Notes under the pieces: generated by a model | Databases searched by the model: none | What the model was told of the DNA's origin: nothing | The model's input: the letters and a program-made list of their open reading frames with translations, nothing else | Translations under genes and position numbers: made by a program | Part shown: piece after piece, positions 12,122-24,150 of the stretch | Numbering within the stretch: the first letter of the stretch is position 1 | Layout of the letters: the number at the start of each line of letters is the position of its first letter | DNA from: Terana coerulea | Taxonomy: Eukaryota > Basidiomycota > Agaricomycetes > Polyporales > Phanerochaetaceae | Direction of reading: 5' to 3' | DNA: 64,000 nt | Assembly: GCA_024811115.1 (NCBI GenBank) | Contig: JAKOGH010000002.1 | Coordinates: 434,001 to 498,000, forward strand

Positions 12122-15100
12122 TCAGTGCTGGGAATTGATATGTTGAGAGCTTGTCCAGGGAGGAGACAATGGGGGCGTGTTGCCATTGGCAACAGAGGCA
12201 AGCGGCGCCGGCATGACGATCTGGTCCCTCCGCAGGCGCGACCTAACGATGGGCGGCGAGCGAGGCGAGTGCGGCGACAAGTGTGGAGATGAATGCTGCG
12301 CAGGCGAAGGCGGGGCGCCTGGTCGCTGTGGCGGCGACAGAGGCGTGAGCTGGGATGGAGGAGAATCGCGCCTGTACGCATACTGGGCGTAGGACGGGTC
12401 GGGGCGCTGCACGTCATGGTACCGCGATGCCGGACGGCCACTCTTCTGACCCTCCCAGCTACGATGCTCAGGGATGCGCTGTGGGGAGTCAGAAGGAGAA
12501 TACCCCATGCTCCTCGGGAGCGAATAATTCGGGACGCTGGGTGGAAGTGTCGTATGCGAGATGTGCGTGTCGAGCGGGATGACAATCCTGGGCCGCTCAG
12601 TAGCAACCCTCGAATTGGCAACGACGGTTGGAGAGCCACCGAGCGGGAGCCGCGACTGATGGGACTGCGATGACGAGAAACCCTCCGTAGAGCGCGACAC
12701 ATCTGACAATGGCGGGAACGCACGGTGCAGAAAGCTATCGGAGCGGTTCGTAGACGGGGTCGAGGGTTGTGACGGGTTGGAGGGTTGTGAGGATGCGGCG
12801 GCACTCAGTCGTTGCGGCGCAAGGTCTGGCGATGTCGCATGAGGTGAGCGGCGAGGATTGGGCTGAAAGGCGGAGGAGATATGGCCGCTGGGCTCCGTGG
12901 AGTGGAGTGTGAGCCCGAGTGCAGACACACCGATGCGCGACTTGCTTTCTCGATAGCTACGAATTATTGAGGGCGGTGGCTGATCGTCATAGCGGTGCGT
13001 GCGGGGGTCGATATCCGTGAGTCTGTGAGACTTTCTGGGCTTTGACTGCCGAGCTTGACGGGGGCCATCCAACGGTAACTTCTCGGTGTAAGGCTGGGCG
13101 TCCGCATGATGGTGAATGTAGGTTGGCGGTTCAGATTGCGGGAGGCGATTGTAGAGGCGTTGCCACCATGAATGAGTGCGGCTGTGCCCTGGCTGTGGGT
13201 CGTCCCTAGCTTCAAGGGGTGAATACCTCGCCCGGTTGTCAGACGCTTCTAGGAAAAGTTTAGCTTCGCCGTGAGGGAAATTCAGAATTCTACTCACGGC
13301 GCCTTTCATACCCTGGAGCCGCCAGCCCTCTCTCAAGTTGCCTCTCCAGCCCACCACCCTTCTCCCTGTCTCGCCTTGACTGGTATCCCAGCCCATATCC
13401 ATAGTCGTCCCCAATGCCTAACCATTGTCTCTCCGCACCGACAGGAGCCATATCCTCCCCATCCACACCTCGGGCTAGCCTCTCCTTCTCACTATTCTTC
13501 TCGTTTGCGGACTTCTTCGCAGCAGCCACAATGGCAGGACGCCCAGAAATGTCTAGGCGAGACCGTCCGAAGACGTCTTCCAGTGCGGCTTGGCGCCGTG
13601 CCATGACATCAACCTCGCGTCCCTGCATGCGGTGGTACATGTACACTGTGCCGGACAGGAGTTCCCTCAGGGTCTCCTTGAAGTTGAAGGCATGTAGGAG
13701 GGCGCGCCATCGGTTAGTCGGTCGCCCCGCCATGTAAGGCTTGTAGCTGAAAGCCTTGATGTGGAGAAGTGCAAAGAGGCTACGAGAAGAACTGTCACTA
13801 TACAGCTCATGGTTCTGGCTAGTACTTCAAACTTACGCCATCTCAAATGTTTCCATAATTGCACCGAGACCAATGTTGATGTTGTCGGCAGTCATGTACG
13901 GAGTCTATAGGACGCTGTCAGTAGGTGAACTGATCGTGACATACGTCGACAACTGACGTCTTTCACCAGCCCAAATGTAGCCAGCAAGGACAAGCCCGTT
14001 GCTTGCCAGAATGTAAGGAATACTACGAAGAACCGTTGATTCAGCAATTCACGCCTTGCCCAATAACAATGGTACACACCAACAGCTTTGACAGCAAACA
14101 ACTTCAGTAGCGGCTTCTGCGGCTGCAGATACTCCTTGGCCGCCATGTACAGTTGAAGTAGACAGTACATAGCGACAGTCACAGAAACGGAAACAATGAC
14201 AGTGATCTGCAATTATCTCAGCCTGCTTTCGATGAAAAGGACAGAATAAACGGTCTTACGTATATGTGACCCCACCCTGGGCTCCAAGAATCTTCGCAGT
14301 ACAAGCCGGCGTAGTCAAGAATCACAGCGGCCAACGTCGTCCTACAGCAGGTATAGTGAGCATTGTGGGGAATACAGGTATTAAGATAGGTGCTCACGTT
14401 GGCCGGATGACACAATACTGCAGAACGCCCCACTTCATGTACTGGAAAAAATACAACCCGTCCTGCAATCCGAAGTCGTAATGTTAGGAACATGCGTGAA
14501 GTCCCATCTATCATATGGAGATGTAAACGCACTTCAGGCTTCCATTTGATACTGCCGAGCGGAAACATCCACTTCTGCAAAGGTTTCCCGGAGCGAAGAT
14601 GCTCTCTGTCATTCGTGCGCGACAATCCGACCTAACCAAAGAGAATTGTCCTTCAGCAAGAGAGTTGGAGATATCAACATGCAGAGCGACGATCTATAAC
14701 CACCGCCAGAAGCTGGGTCGAAACTCTCGCGCCACATGATTAGGACCCAATGGGCGTATCTCTACAAGATCACTGGATGGTCTCACACACCTTACGGAAG
14801 ACCTCTTTCTGCTCTTCAGGGTCCGGAGAGATGTACATGATGAGCACGTAGAAGAATGAAGTCAGGACGGTAGACTCGTAGCCATCTCGAAGCAGAAGTA
14901 AGGGCGTCGAATGATTCTGAATAAGAAGGGTGGCGGTTAGAAGATACAGCAACGGGAAAGAGGCAGAAGAATGGGCTTACCCAAAACAAGTATGAAGCGA
15001 GGCTGACAGTCGAGTATATTGGAACCATAAGGAGGATACGTAGGATATCTGAAAACACGGGGCGACTGAGTATTGGTTACGGCAACTCCATGGACTTGGT

Positions 15101-15506
15101 ATACGCACATCTCTGCTCAGCTTTCTAGAGGACGGTATTCTGAATGAGCTTTTTACTATGGGTGCTTATGCGCTCGTACGCACGTTGGTATACCATTGAA
15201 GATGCTTGCTCATGAGCCAGAACGAGATGCCGATGGAGATGATCGTGAATATGGCACTGACAAGCCAGCCAATCTAGTGGTTCAATGAAAGGGCTCAGCA
15301 GACATTACATTATGGCAGTGGTAATGGGCACGCGTACATCATGAGCTAATCATACGCAGCACATATATTCTCAGCAGTACTTCGCATTACAAGAGTATCC
15401 CATACGCACCTTGGACAATGAGCTTCCCGTGGTCAAATAATGGCGGGCCCGTCTCGGGAGCCCTCTGAGCATGACACCTCCCATTCACAATGTTGAGTTC
15501 CGTCAT
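12122..15506 (-). CDS. TMEM184/organic solute transporter alpha (DUF300) family membrane protein
   Basis: About eleven exons on the minus strand, start at 15,506. Recognisable segments in order: GPPLFDHGKLIVQ, then the first membrane helix IGWLVSAIFTIISIGISFWL, ILRILLMVPIYSTVSLASYL, the extracellular-type WESFDPASGG region, ITVIVSVSVTVAMYCLLQLY, and the family signature YLQPQKPLLKLFAVKAV-VFLTFWQATGLSL. GAIMETFEMA and LLHIKAFSYKPY follow. These match the seven-helix TMEM184/Ost-alpha family, proteins of vacuolar or plasma membrane in fungi. A disordered tail of several hundred residues follows, rich in Ser, Pro and Arg. The tail's last intron (GTGAGT...TTTCCTAG, near 13,255-13,303) joins the frames cleanly. 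No frame damage is seen, unlike several neighbours. The transported substrate cannot be inferred. Confidence 0.85.
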
Positions 15507-16549
15507 CTCCGGTCGTGTGACGATGTACAAAGGCGGGTCGCGTTCTTGAGTTTCAAATATGCAATAAATTAGGTATCGTGAAGCCTGGGGCGCGAAAGGA
15601 TCGTGAGGCCGTCGGCTGGTATATTCCGTAAGTCGCCGGGGTGGGGGCGACTTGAGAACGGATAGACTGCTTGGTCCTAACCAGAGAGCCCAGAGATGGA
15701 AAGAATAAATCAAGCAAGCATACGGAAACCTGCAGTAGTCCTCGAGCCGCGAGCGGAAGGCGAGAGGTAGTAAGAAGCTCAGGCGCCTAATCGTTTGCAC
15801 GACGGCGGGATTACGTAACCGCACATATGGCCCACTTTGGAAGGATGCCGCTTTCTCTTTTGTACTTCGTCGTGGCTCTTGTATGTGCGTACTCTGTGTC
15901 GTTCGCCGTCCGTGACTCTGAAGGTGAGCCAAATCCACTCAATTGTGCGCCCTATCTCTCTCTGAACTGTCGTAGTAGCATATTGGGACTTTGAACCGTT
16001 GTACGCACGAGAGCTTTGGTATGATGTAGCTGGTCCTGGGTCGCGCATGCACGCCTTGAAACAATCTCATAACTACTTGCCACCGTTCTATCTCGAAGAC
16101 CGCCGTCTGCCTCGAGGTTCAATAACCAGGGACACATTGAAAGGAAATCCTGCGCGAGGAAGCTTGAAACCCACCGACACGTAGCCGTCAGGCCGCTTCG
16201 GATACGGATACAGCCATGTACTTCCAGCCGACTGGGGAGCATATCAATTTCATCAAGCGACTCATTGTGGCAGCGGAAACCCGCTTTTGCATTGTACGCA
16301 TGTGAGCGGAAATTCTGTCTGGCATCGTAATTTCCGTAGCTGATTTCTTCGCAACCATCCAGACCTTCTAGGACAGCTTCACACAGGCGTGGACGTCGCG
16401 TTGTCGACGCTCTCCAGACCATTCGCTGGGTCATGAGCTCAACATTGCACAAGTTCCAGACGACAAGACCTGCACTATACGCTTGAGTGATGCAGTAGAG
16501 AGCTCGAAGACCGATCGCGAAGAATTCTCAAAGGTTAGCTGCGAACATC
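15507..16549. other. Intergenic with an unassigned minus-strand open frame
   Basis: The first part is the likely promoter of the TMEM184 gene. An open frame of 166 codons lies on the minus strand at 15,952-16,452 and has protein-like composition (SYGNYDARQNFRSHAYNAK). I find no domain and no clear start. It may be a 3' continuation or relic of the unrecognised gene just upstream. Confidence 0.3.
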
Positions 16550-17098
16550 ACTACCATTCTTGGACACTCTTTGATACTTCCACTTTAGGCAGTGTGGCCA
16601 ACGCGAGGGTAATCGTTCCATCTGCTCTGAAGCTCCAGAGCGATCGCTGCCAGGCTTCGAGAACCCAGGGTGAGCTAGAAGTGTTTCAGCAGGTGAATGT
16701 GCTCGTCCTTGTGCTCCGCTGGGTTAGAAGGCGCCACACGAGTATGTGGATGAACTTAGCTCACCGCTGCGTCTGAAGGTAGGGATTCATGATGGCAACA
16801 GCTATCTCATATCGCCAGAACTCGCCATCTGTCAATCCAGTATTCAGAGGCGGAGGATAGGAATGGCTTCCAGAACACTTTCGGATTTGGGGGCGCTCCA
16901 CAAATATCCAAGACGCAATTGTCGAAGAAACTCACCCTTGGATGCTGCCTTCGCGTAGGTGTGGTGTTTACCTATTCCACCCCGAAGAGTATCGCTCTGA
17001 CAGTAAACGCAGGTTTCTGGCCGAAAGGGAGTCCATGGAACCACATTGTACGGGTCACGCCTCCGCCACGTGCAAATCGAACCCGGGCGGTTACTCAT
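16550..17098 (-). CDS. Unrecognised gene, boundaries uncertain
   Basis: Three minus-strand exons join in frame. The first contains VVPWTPFRPETCVYCQSDTL and ends in a GTGAGT donor near 16,934. The second (about 16,841-16,778) reads GEFWRYEIAVAIMNPYLQTQ. The third (about 16,671-16,550) reads SPWVLEAWQRSLWSF then ADGTITLALATLPKVEVSKS before a TAG. The exon borders and residue composition argue for a real gene. The true start may lie further upstream. No family is recognised, and the CxxC in CVYCQ is the only motif. Confidence 0.4.
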
Positions 17099-17488
17099 TG
17101 CCGACTACTTACATCCATCCAAATTGGGACGCAAGTTTGTATTACTGTTTCACGAAAGCGGTGAGATTTGCTGATATTCTTACCCACTTCCTCTCACCAC
17201 CGTGCCCCAGTATGGTCGCTCTTGTTTCTGGTTACACCACTCTGTATCCTCCACAAGTGTTCAGCTTGAAAAGGATAGACTCGACTTCACCGTAGGAGCT
17301 CGACAGCGTCTCTCCCGAAATGAATGTGGCTCCCCGACCTTCGTTACCAAGATGGTAGGCTGTATAAGAATCCTGCCGCAGTCGCTGGCCTTTTCTGTGA
17401 CCCCAGCATAGTTGCATCGGGTACCATCCCCTCTTTCCTACCTCTTCGCGAAACCGTTTCCTTTACTTCCACCCTTTCAGACATCACA
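17099..17488. other. Promoter region of the peptide precursor gene
   Basis: The last 100 bp before the start codon at 17,489 are strongly pyrimidine-rich on the plus strand (CCCCTCTTTCCTACCTC and similar), as in many highly expressed basidiomycete genes. No clear TATA box is seen. Confidence 0.4.
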
Positions 17489-18206
17489 ATGCAGCCCATC
17501 TTCATCCTCACTCGCACTTTCGCCATCTCTGCTCTCTTCGTTGGCGGTGAGTGGCAATAGGTCTGAATTTTCTGCAGATACTGACGGGATACTTTTCTTC
17601 AGCCGCGCCTCTATCGTACGCTGCACCCATCCAGACTGCCACGCCATGCGCCTCGGGGGTGTCTCCTCAGGGATTCTCGGTGAGTAAGATGAGCTGTCGA
17701 AAACTATCAGTTCTAACAGTTTGCAGATGTGGGACATCCTGAGTTCCCTCATCCCCAAGGTCTCACACAGCATGGACGGCCCTTCAAAGTTCTGGAATGC
17801 GGTCACCTCCTCAAGTCCACCGGACAGCTTACCGCCTCTGCTCGAGAAGGTAGCAGCAGGGGAAGGAAGCGTACTGTCTGTAGTGTTCATAGAGGAGGAG
17901 TGTCAGGGCAATTCGTGTCGCGGAGCGCTGAGCAAGGTACGTAAACCTACACTTCCTGTAGCATCCCTTCTCATAGTGCCTGCTCAGAGAAGCGAGTTGA
18001 ATGTTGCGAGTCGCGAACCCCAGGAATCACAGGAGCGAGACGACGACGACGCACACATCACTATCCGAGACCCGCTCGAGCTCGCAGAGCGAACACCTGA
18101 GCTAGAACCCACCGCCAGCGAGGAGGGGTACTTCCGACGTATGTGTACGAATGTTGGTTTCTGCAAACGGATGTGCACAAACGTCGGGTTCTGCAAACGC
18201 GAATGA
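17489..18206 (+). CDS. Secreted repeat-peptide precursor with dibasic (Kex2-type) processing sites
   Basis: Exons 17489-17546, 17603-17679 and 17727 onward, with an optional 51-nt intron at 17,937-17,987 that keeps the frame whether spliced or retained. The start is fixed by an N-terminal signal peptide (MQPIFILTRTFAISALFVGA, then PLSYA, with likely cleavage before AP). A pro-region of about 130 residues follows, acidic towards its end (ERDDDDAHI, ELAERTPELEP). The C-terminus is RR, MCTNVGFC-KR, MCTNVGFC-KR, E, stop. Each eight-residue unit has two cysteines that could close a ring, and each is bounded by RR or KR. This is the layout of fungal Kex2-processed repeat proteins, including pheromone-like peptides and the precursors of dikaritin-type cyclic peptides. 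Mature product and activity are inferred. No oxidase of the UstYa type is seen in the window. Confidence 0.75.
18141..18200 (+). repeat. Two tandem 30-bp peptide-coding repeats
   Basis: Units 18,141-18,170 and 18,171-18,200 each encode MCTNVGFCKR. They differ at six third-codon positions (Cys, Thr, Asn, Val, Gly, Arg) and at no amino acid. Confidence 0.95.
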
Positions 18207-18955
18207 CGTGTCATCCTCGCTCGCCCCTTGATCTGTAAGTCGCCAAGCCCATGCCCCTTGGTTGATGATTCGCTGACAGTCTTGCAATTGCTTGTAGAGA
18301 CTGCAACATCCCACTCTCCGTCGCTGCTATCCTCGCTGTCTTCCCGTCGTCTCTTCCCTGCTCAGGTCGCGTTACCTTCTGTCCCCTCCGCTCCGTTCTA
18401 TATTCCAACAAACCCGTCGCCTTCAGACCAGCTGCAGGCCGACTCACATTCTTTTCGTTATCTCGGTTATCTTGTAGAATCGTCTCGCGTGTTGTTGTCC
18501 CACTAGCTCTCGTACTTTTACAGTTTATTAGGGCATGCATCCGTACCTTGTTCGAGCCACGGCTTGACCCACTTGTCTACGGATTCGCCTAGTATTATCT
18601 TGGTCACTATGCGGACCTTGTATCACTACGTTCGACATTCCTGTACTTGTAGTCTCTATGATGCCAACTGATTTGGCTATATGGGTTTTTTGGTTGCTTG
18701 TCACATAGCTCGTGCAGGTGCGCGGTTGCAATAATATCAATTCACCCCAAACTACATGACGCCGCTACCACACTTGGTTCGCTCGCATCCTCGCACGATA
18801 AACTGACGTTATGCACGAAACATGAAGATAACCTGCACGAAGTATACTGCGAACATCCTAAAGTCATCCTAGCTTCCAAGTATTCTACCAGGGCACCCTG
18901 AGATTGAAGAACGAAACATTGCTGTTGTATGAATACATTGATGCGTGAAGGTTGT
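18207..18955. other. Intergenic, convergent 3' flanks
   Basis: Lies between the ends of the peptide precursor and the BRCT gene. A possible 3'-UTR intron (GTAAGTC at 18,236) is seen after the precursor stop. No further coding region is supported. Confidence 0.4.
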
Positions 18956-21900
18956 TTAAGTACGGGTTGCGTTAAATAATGCACTCTGCCGTCGCCTTGC
19001 TCTCTCTAAAGGTGGAAGCTGCTCGAACGAAGCGTTCGCATCCTCAGATGCAGCTAAACAACGGGTCGTTAAGTATTGAATGGTGCCGGGAATATACTGG
19101 TACGTACGTGATGACGAGACCTCCGCATTTGACCGGCCGGGTACTGCGAATGGGGGTGTCGCAGCTGCAGGACGCTCCGGGGACGGCAGTGCCTTCGGAA
19201 TGTGAGACTTCCGACGCTGTATGCAATGTCATTACTCAAAAGCGCTGGGAATGACACATGCGAACATACCTTGTTGGTGCCAGCGACGTTGACATTCTCG
19301 AGGCTGATCAAATACTTCGTCTCATCCACCCGCTCCTTCCTTTCAACGCAGTCAACTACCCATGCAATACCGACGACAAGCGGCTTGGGATCATGCAGCT
19401 GCCTATACGCGCGTGTCATTAAAGCCATGCGACTGCTGTTCACACCGACTTACCGATATCGAGTGGTGGTGCTGACAAGGCCATTCTTAAACACAATATG
19501 CGTGCAAGTTTGGCCCACTCGAGTCAGAATCTATGAGGAGATTCAATATGAAAAGTACCACAAGCATATGAAGTCAGCGTACCTTTGCACCCATACCCGT
19601 TAGCATCTCCGTGAATAGCGACCCACGATCGTCGCCATTCTCGGATTTCACGTCGACGAAGATCGTGCACCCCTTCAGCACCCTGACAGACCGCGGCACA
19701 GGCTCGTCGGTGCCTCCAGGGGTACCCGCGGTCGACGAGGTGGCCGGCGAGTTGGCCGCCTCCGCTGCTGCCGTGGCAGCCCTTGTGCTCCTCGTACTTC
19801 GTGAGACGTGCGCCCCAATACCTATTCCCAAAGCTCCCGGAGCAGTCCGCAGATCTGCTGCCGCAGGGTAAGTGCTGCTAACCGCACGCCCCTTGCCCTT
19901 GCCCTCGGACTGAGGCGTCTTGCGTGGCGGAGTTTGCGGGTGATCGATGAGGGACTGAGCGAGTAGGTGATATGCCATGGATGCCCTGCGAGACTCGTTC
20001 TCCCAGCGGTCGGCAGCCTTCGGGGTCACCTCGTCCTGATTGGGCTCGGAGGACTTTGGTGTCTGCGTAGAAGTGGACGCTCCATTGACATGAGAACTGC
20101 CGGAAGGCCCGGCGACGGATGTATCTTCGCCAGCAGTGGCGCCAAAATTAGGGGCTGGTAACTTCTCCTCGGCATCCTCCATGGCCACATCCTCGCCAGC
20201 AGGCTTCAGCGGGCTGGCCTCCACCATCGGCAAGCTCGTACGCTTGCTCGCCTTTGGACCCGCTCTTCCTCTCGCAACGCCAGCAAATCCTGGAAGAGGC
20301 GCAACGCCGAAGATACTCTGCCTCGCAGTGTTGTTGCCGAAGGCGAACTTTGGCTTCCCGGCGACAATCCCGGAATTAAGGTTGATGCGCGATCTGCTAG
20401 GTTCTCCTGGGCCGGAACCATTCGCAGTGGCGCCGTTGGGGGTGGTTCTACCCTTCGGCACCGGAGGGGGTAGCATCAAGGTGGACTGTTTACTGCCTCC
20501 AGCTGTGGGTGTGGTACTAGACTTGGACGCAGAAGAGGCCCCAGACGTCGACGGACCAACGGTCGTTGCCCTACGGAAGGGAAGCACATTCGACCCGTAA
20601 GGAGTGGTGGCGGCCGAGCTGTGAGAGCCCGCGCCTAGGTCCACGTCCATTGCACTGTCCGACTTGGTCTCTTCGTCCGAATCGTTATCGAGCAGAGCGC
20701 TTCCCGGGTCTCTGTTGAAGCCTTGGCTGGTATTTGGTCTGGACGGCGCTGGTTGTTTCAATCTCTCGAGCGCTAGCGACAGGGTGGAGAGAGATGAGTT
20801 GGGCCCTGAGCCATACGAGCTCATGCTGGACGGCGGCCGAGATGCCACGCTGGAAGGCGGTCGCGACATGCTCCTGCCCGTTGCTACCGTGCTCTGCGGC
20901 TTTACTGGCGAAGGCGGGGCCACTTTGGCGGCGGAGCTTGCGGTTGGCCGCGAAAATGCGGCTACGGACTGCGCTCTCCGCCTGTAGTTGCTCGCTTTTG
21001 CTGGGCTTGTGGGGGCGCGACCTCATCTATAGCGCACGAAGAGATAAACACCGCCATATATACAGAGTAAACAGCACACTCACTCGATCCATTTTTACCG
21101 CTGGCTCGAGAAGACATCTCGGGCTTCGCAACCTCCTTGCCCTTGCCCTTGTCTGCGACGGCTGTATCCTTCGCCACCTCCTTCTGTCGCATCGATGCAG
21201 ACCTCGTCATTCGAACCCTTGTGGGATTCGTCTCTGCAGGCTTGCTTGGAGGAACAGACCCCGTCCGCTTGCCCTTCCGACTGGGGGGAGGTTGGAGCGT
21301 CAGGCTTTGCGACAGGCGCAGCAGCAGCAGTGGAACTAGCGGCGCGTTTCGGTACATTCTTGGAGACAGACTTGACACCGGCAGTCAACTCCTCGTCGGA
21401 CAGCTCTGAAAGCACACTGCTCGCCCGTTCTACCACGGTGTTTGTCTCAAATGCCTCTTCTCTGCGCGCATCAGTGTCCTTCGGCAGTCCTGTATCACCT
21501 GATTCTGGCGAAGCCGTAAGCGGCGGGGAAGTCGGCCGTGGAACATCTACGATTGGAACAGGCTCGAGTGACACCACTCTTGATACCGGCGTGCGCCCTC
21601 TGGAACTACTTGTAACAGGTTTAAGAGACTGCAATCTCGAGTCAACCAGCGACGAGAGAGGCGAGTCCGACCTCAAAGCGGGGTCAGGTGAGATTGGTCT
21701 AGAGGCAGGCCGCGAAGGTCCAGGGGTCTTGGGTCTTCCGTCGACCGACTCCGGCAATGAAGTCTTTGTCCTACCAGGAGTCCTTGGGCGAGCAGGTTCA
21801 GCAGACGATGAGCGTTGCGACTTCCCCACCTGCGACTTAGGCCACACGGTGGTGGCCGCAGGAGTAGGAGTCTTTAGTCTCGAGGTATCGACAGCGGGGG

Positions 21901-23381
21901 TTGGAGTCTTTGATCTCGAGTTACTCGCAACAGCAGGAGTCTTTGGGCGCGGTATGCCAGTAGTCGCGCCTGGAGTCTTCGGTCGGTCTAACCGAGCGGG
22001 GGCTGCGGGGGTCTTGGGGCGCGAGCCAGCTACAGCATTGGGACGCGGTGTGTGGTCCGAAGTAGAATCGGAGACAATAGGCGTTTTGGGCTTGAGCCTA
22101 CTCGGGGCGGGAGCACCAGTCGATGCCCTCGCCTTGGGAGTAGGAGTCGGTGCAGGTGCCGGTGTCTTCACCCTTGATGAGCCAGCCCCAGGCGTCTGCG
22201 AGTTGGATGGGTCGGTCTTCATCATGCTATCGCGTTGAGTGGGCGTGTTGGACGAAGATGGGGTATTTGGGCCGCTGCCATTCCTGGGCTTCATCCGCCC
22301 TTTCACTCCAGCACGTGGAGTGAGCTTGCCCGGCATATTCGATACAATCTGATGCAGCGTGAGTTGCACGCCACCACCACCTCCAGTAGGTCTAGGAAGA
22401 CGACTGGTACCAGATGGGGTCTTAGGGCGCGAAGGCGGTCGGGCGGGCTCGGTGAACACGTCTTCAGTAGTTTCCTCCGCACCATCGTGTGTCTTCACTG
22501 CCACCTGCACGTCTTGATAAGACGTTCGATCTGGTTGAGTAGGTGTTGTGTCCGTGGTGCTCGAGTGGCCGTCATGGGTCTTTGCTGGAACTTGGGTGTC
22601 GCGGAAGGCTTCCAGTCGTGGTTTGAAAGGGTACGGAGTAGGAGGAACAGGTGTAAGAGGAGACATTGGAATGGTGTCAGATGAAATGTCTTCATGAGGT
22701 GTCAAGGGGATGAAGGCCGAGATGAAGGTGGTGGGGGCACGTCAGGGGACTTGACATCCTCTGCCATAGGTATGTCGCCATCTGCATCGGAGGGCTGAGC
22801 AGCTGGGATTTCTTCTGCCTTCTCTGTGACGAGATCCAGCGGTGGTACGGAAGTGAATCTGAGCTTCTCTTTCCCTCTAGATTTTGACGGAGAACGCCAT
22901 GGCGAAGGTGGCACAGAACTCAAATCCAAATGCGGTAGGGAACTGCTTGGGGGTACAGACTGTGCACGCAGTACGACTGTCGCAATGGTAGGATGGAATG
23001 TGGGTGAAGGAATCGAGGACGTAGAGACTGGCTTCCTGGGGTGGACGGGCTTGCCACGGATGACTGGGAGGTACTCTCGTGAGCTTCGCTCGGATCGTGC
23101 AACGACTCGCCTCTCTGTGGCGATCCTGGAGTCCATCTCGCTCGCTTCACGGTCCTCTCCTCTAGCTCCTCTCCCCGAGCATCCTTGAACGATTCCCCTG
23201 GCCTCTTCGCTGGTGGGAAAATGTCCGCGTCGTTATCCTCGGTAGTCGCGTCAAACGATAATTTGCTGCGCGCAGCTTGGCTGGCTTGCACATTTCGAGT
23301 TGCCTCCTTAGCTGCTCTGAAGGGTGAACGACCGAGATCTGTGATTGGGGGTGCTACGAGCCGTGAACGTGTCGACCTCAT
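18956..23381 (-). CDS. BRCT-domain protein with long disordered region
   Basis: A multi-exon minus-strand gene. The likely start at 23,381 gives MRSTRSRLVAPPITDLG. Roughly 1,100 disordered residues follow, rich in Ser, Pro and Thr, with nine KTP triplets between about 22,440 and 21,720. The C-terminus is a BRCT domain: VRVLKGCTIFVDVKSENGDD, RVGQTCTHIVFKNGL, and KPLVVGIAWVVDCVERKERV, which holds the conserved tryptophan. The last exon, EQLPPLERARRRQSALF, is a tail seen in fungal BRCT proteins. Such proteins bind phosphorylated partners in DNA-damage signalling; this role is inferred. Two frame changes, near 23,090 and 21,275, can be explained by introns of about 47 and 91 nt. The second could instead be one extra base in a G6 run. 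Confidence 0.7.
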
Positions 23382-23673
23382 CGAACACGACGTCAAAGAA
23401 CGGAGAACAACCTCAAGCCTCTTCAGAACGCGTGCACACGTGATGGGCAATGTGCTGCACCTAACCCTAATTCTCCCTCGGCAAGGTTAGGGCCAGATGC
23501 CGAGCTTGACCCGAACCAACGAAATCGTACACCTTGAACACAGCACCGACGCCTGCTTCGCTGAAAGCCACAACATCCGTTCCTCTTCGGTCTGTGGATG
23601 ATACATTATGTAACCAAACTCTACAAACTCTTTCGCGTATCTCGCGAACGAGACGTCCTCGAACTTGTGCAAG

Positions 23674-24150
23674 TCAGGGCAACTTGTTCCTTCCATCGAA
23701 ATGCGTGAAGACCATGCTGCCACTTTTCACGTCTATGCCATCCAACGCCCGTACATTCACGCAGACTTCTCCAGGGCTGCACACTATGATGTTGCTCCCA
23801 CAAGTAGAGCAGAAATGATGCGTTGTTTCCTTGCTCGGGAGTTGGTAGACGGTGAGATCCTCAAGCTTGCCTGACGTGAAGGCGAAGCGGGACTCAGGCG
23901 TATAGCTGAAATATTCCGGTGAGCCGTATAATCAACTCGCAACATCCTGCACTAACACGTGTAGCAGCCCATGCTGGTTGCAGATACTGCAGTTGCAGCT
24001 CATGACCTTGACCGCACCGTCCTCGAAGACTGGATGTGACATCTTGAAACGGAATCTCTTGCAGTGACATCCACCGTCGTATTCCTTGATCTCGACTCCC
24101 TTGGGCCAGTCTTCGAGGACGGTCTGATTGTCCTGCTTTGTGTTCGACAT
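23674..24150 (-). CDS. GFA-family protein, copy A (type w)
   Basis: Start at 24,150 (MSNTKQDNQ). Exon 1 carries EYDGGCHCKRFRFKM and CNCSICNQHGLLHV. The intron starts at GTTAGT and ends TTTCAG. Exon 2 carries HHFCSTCGSNIIV and VNVRALDGIDV and ends at the TGA at 23,674. The N-terminal half resembles copies H and J, but the usual KLKL before the C-terminal FDG is replaced by a divergent segment, so it is the least typical copy. All seven zinc-ligand cysteines are kept. Confidence 0.85.

Noticed and set aside
21195..22238. Plus-strand frame of 347 codons
   Set aside because: It is the mirror of the low-complexity Ser/Pro/Thr region of the BRCT gene; the minus-strand reading has the BRCT domain and introns.
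23050..23140. Frame change in the BRCT gene near 23,090 as a mutation
   Set aside because: A 47-nt GTACCT...CCAG intron links the two frames, so it was not counted among the homopolymer breaks.
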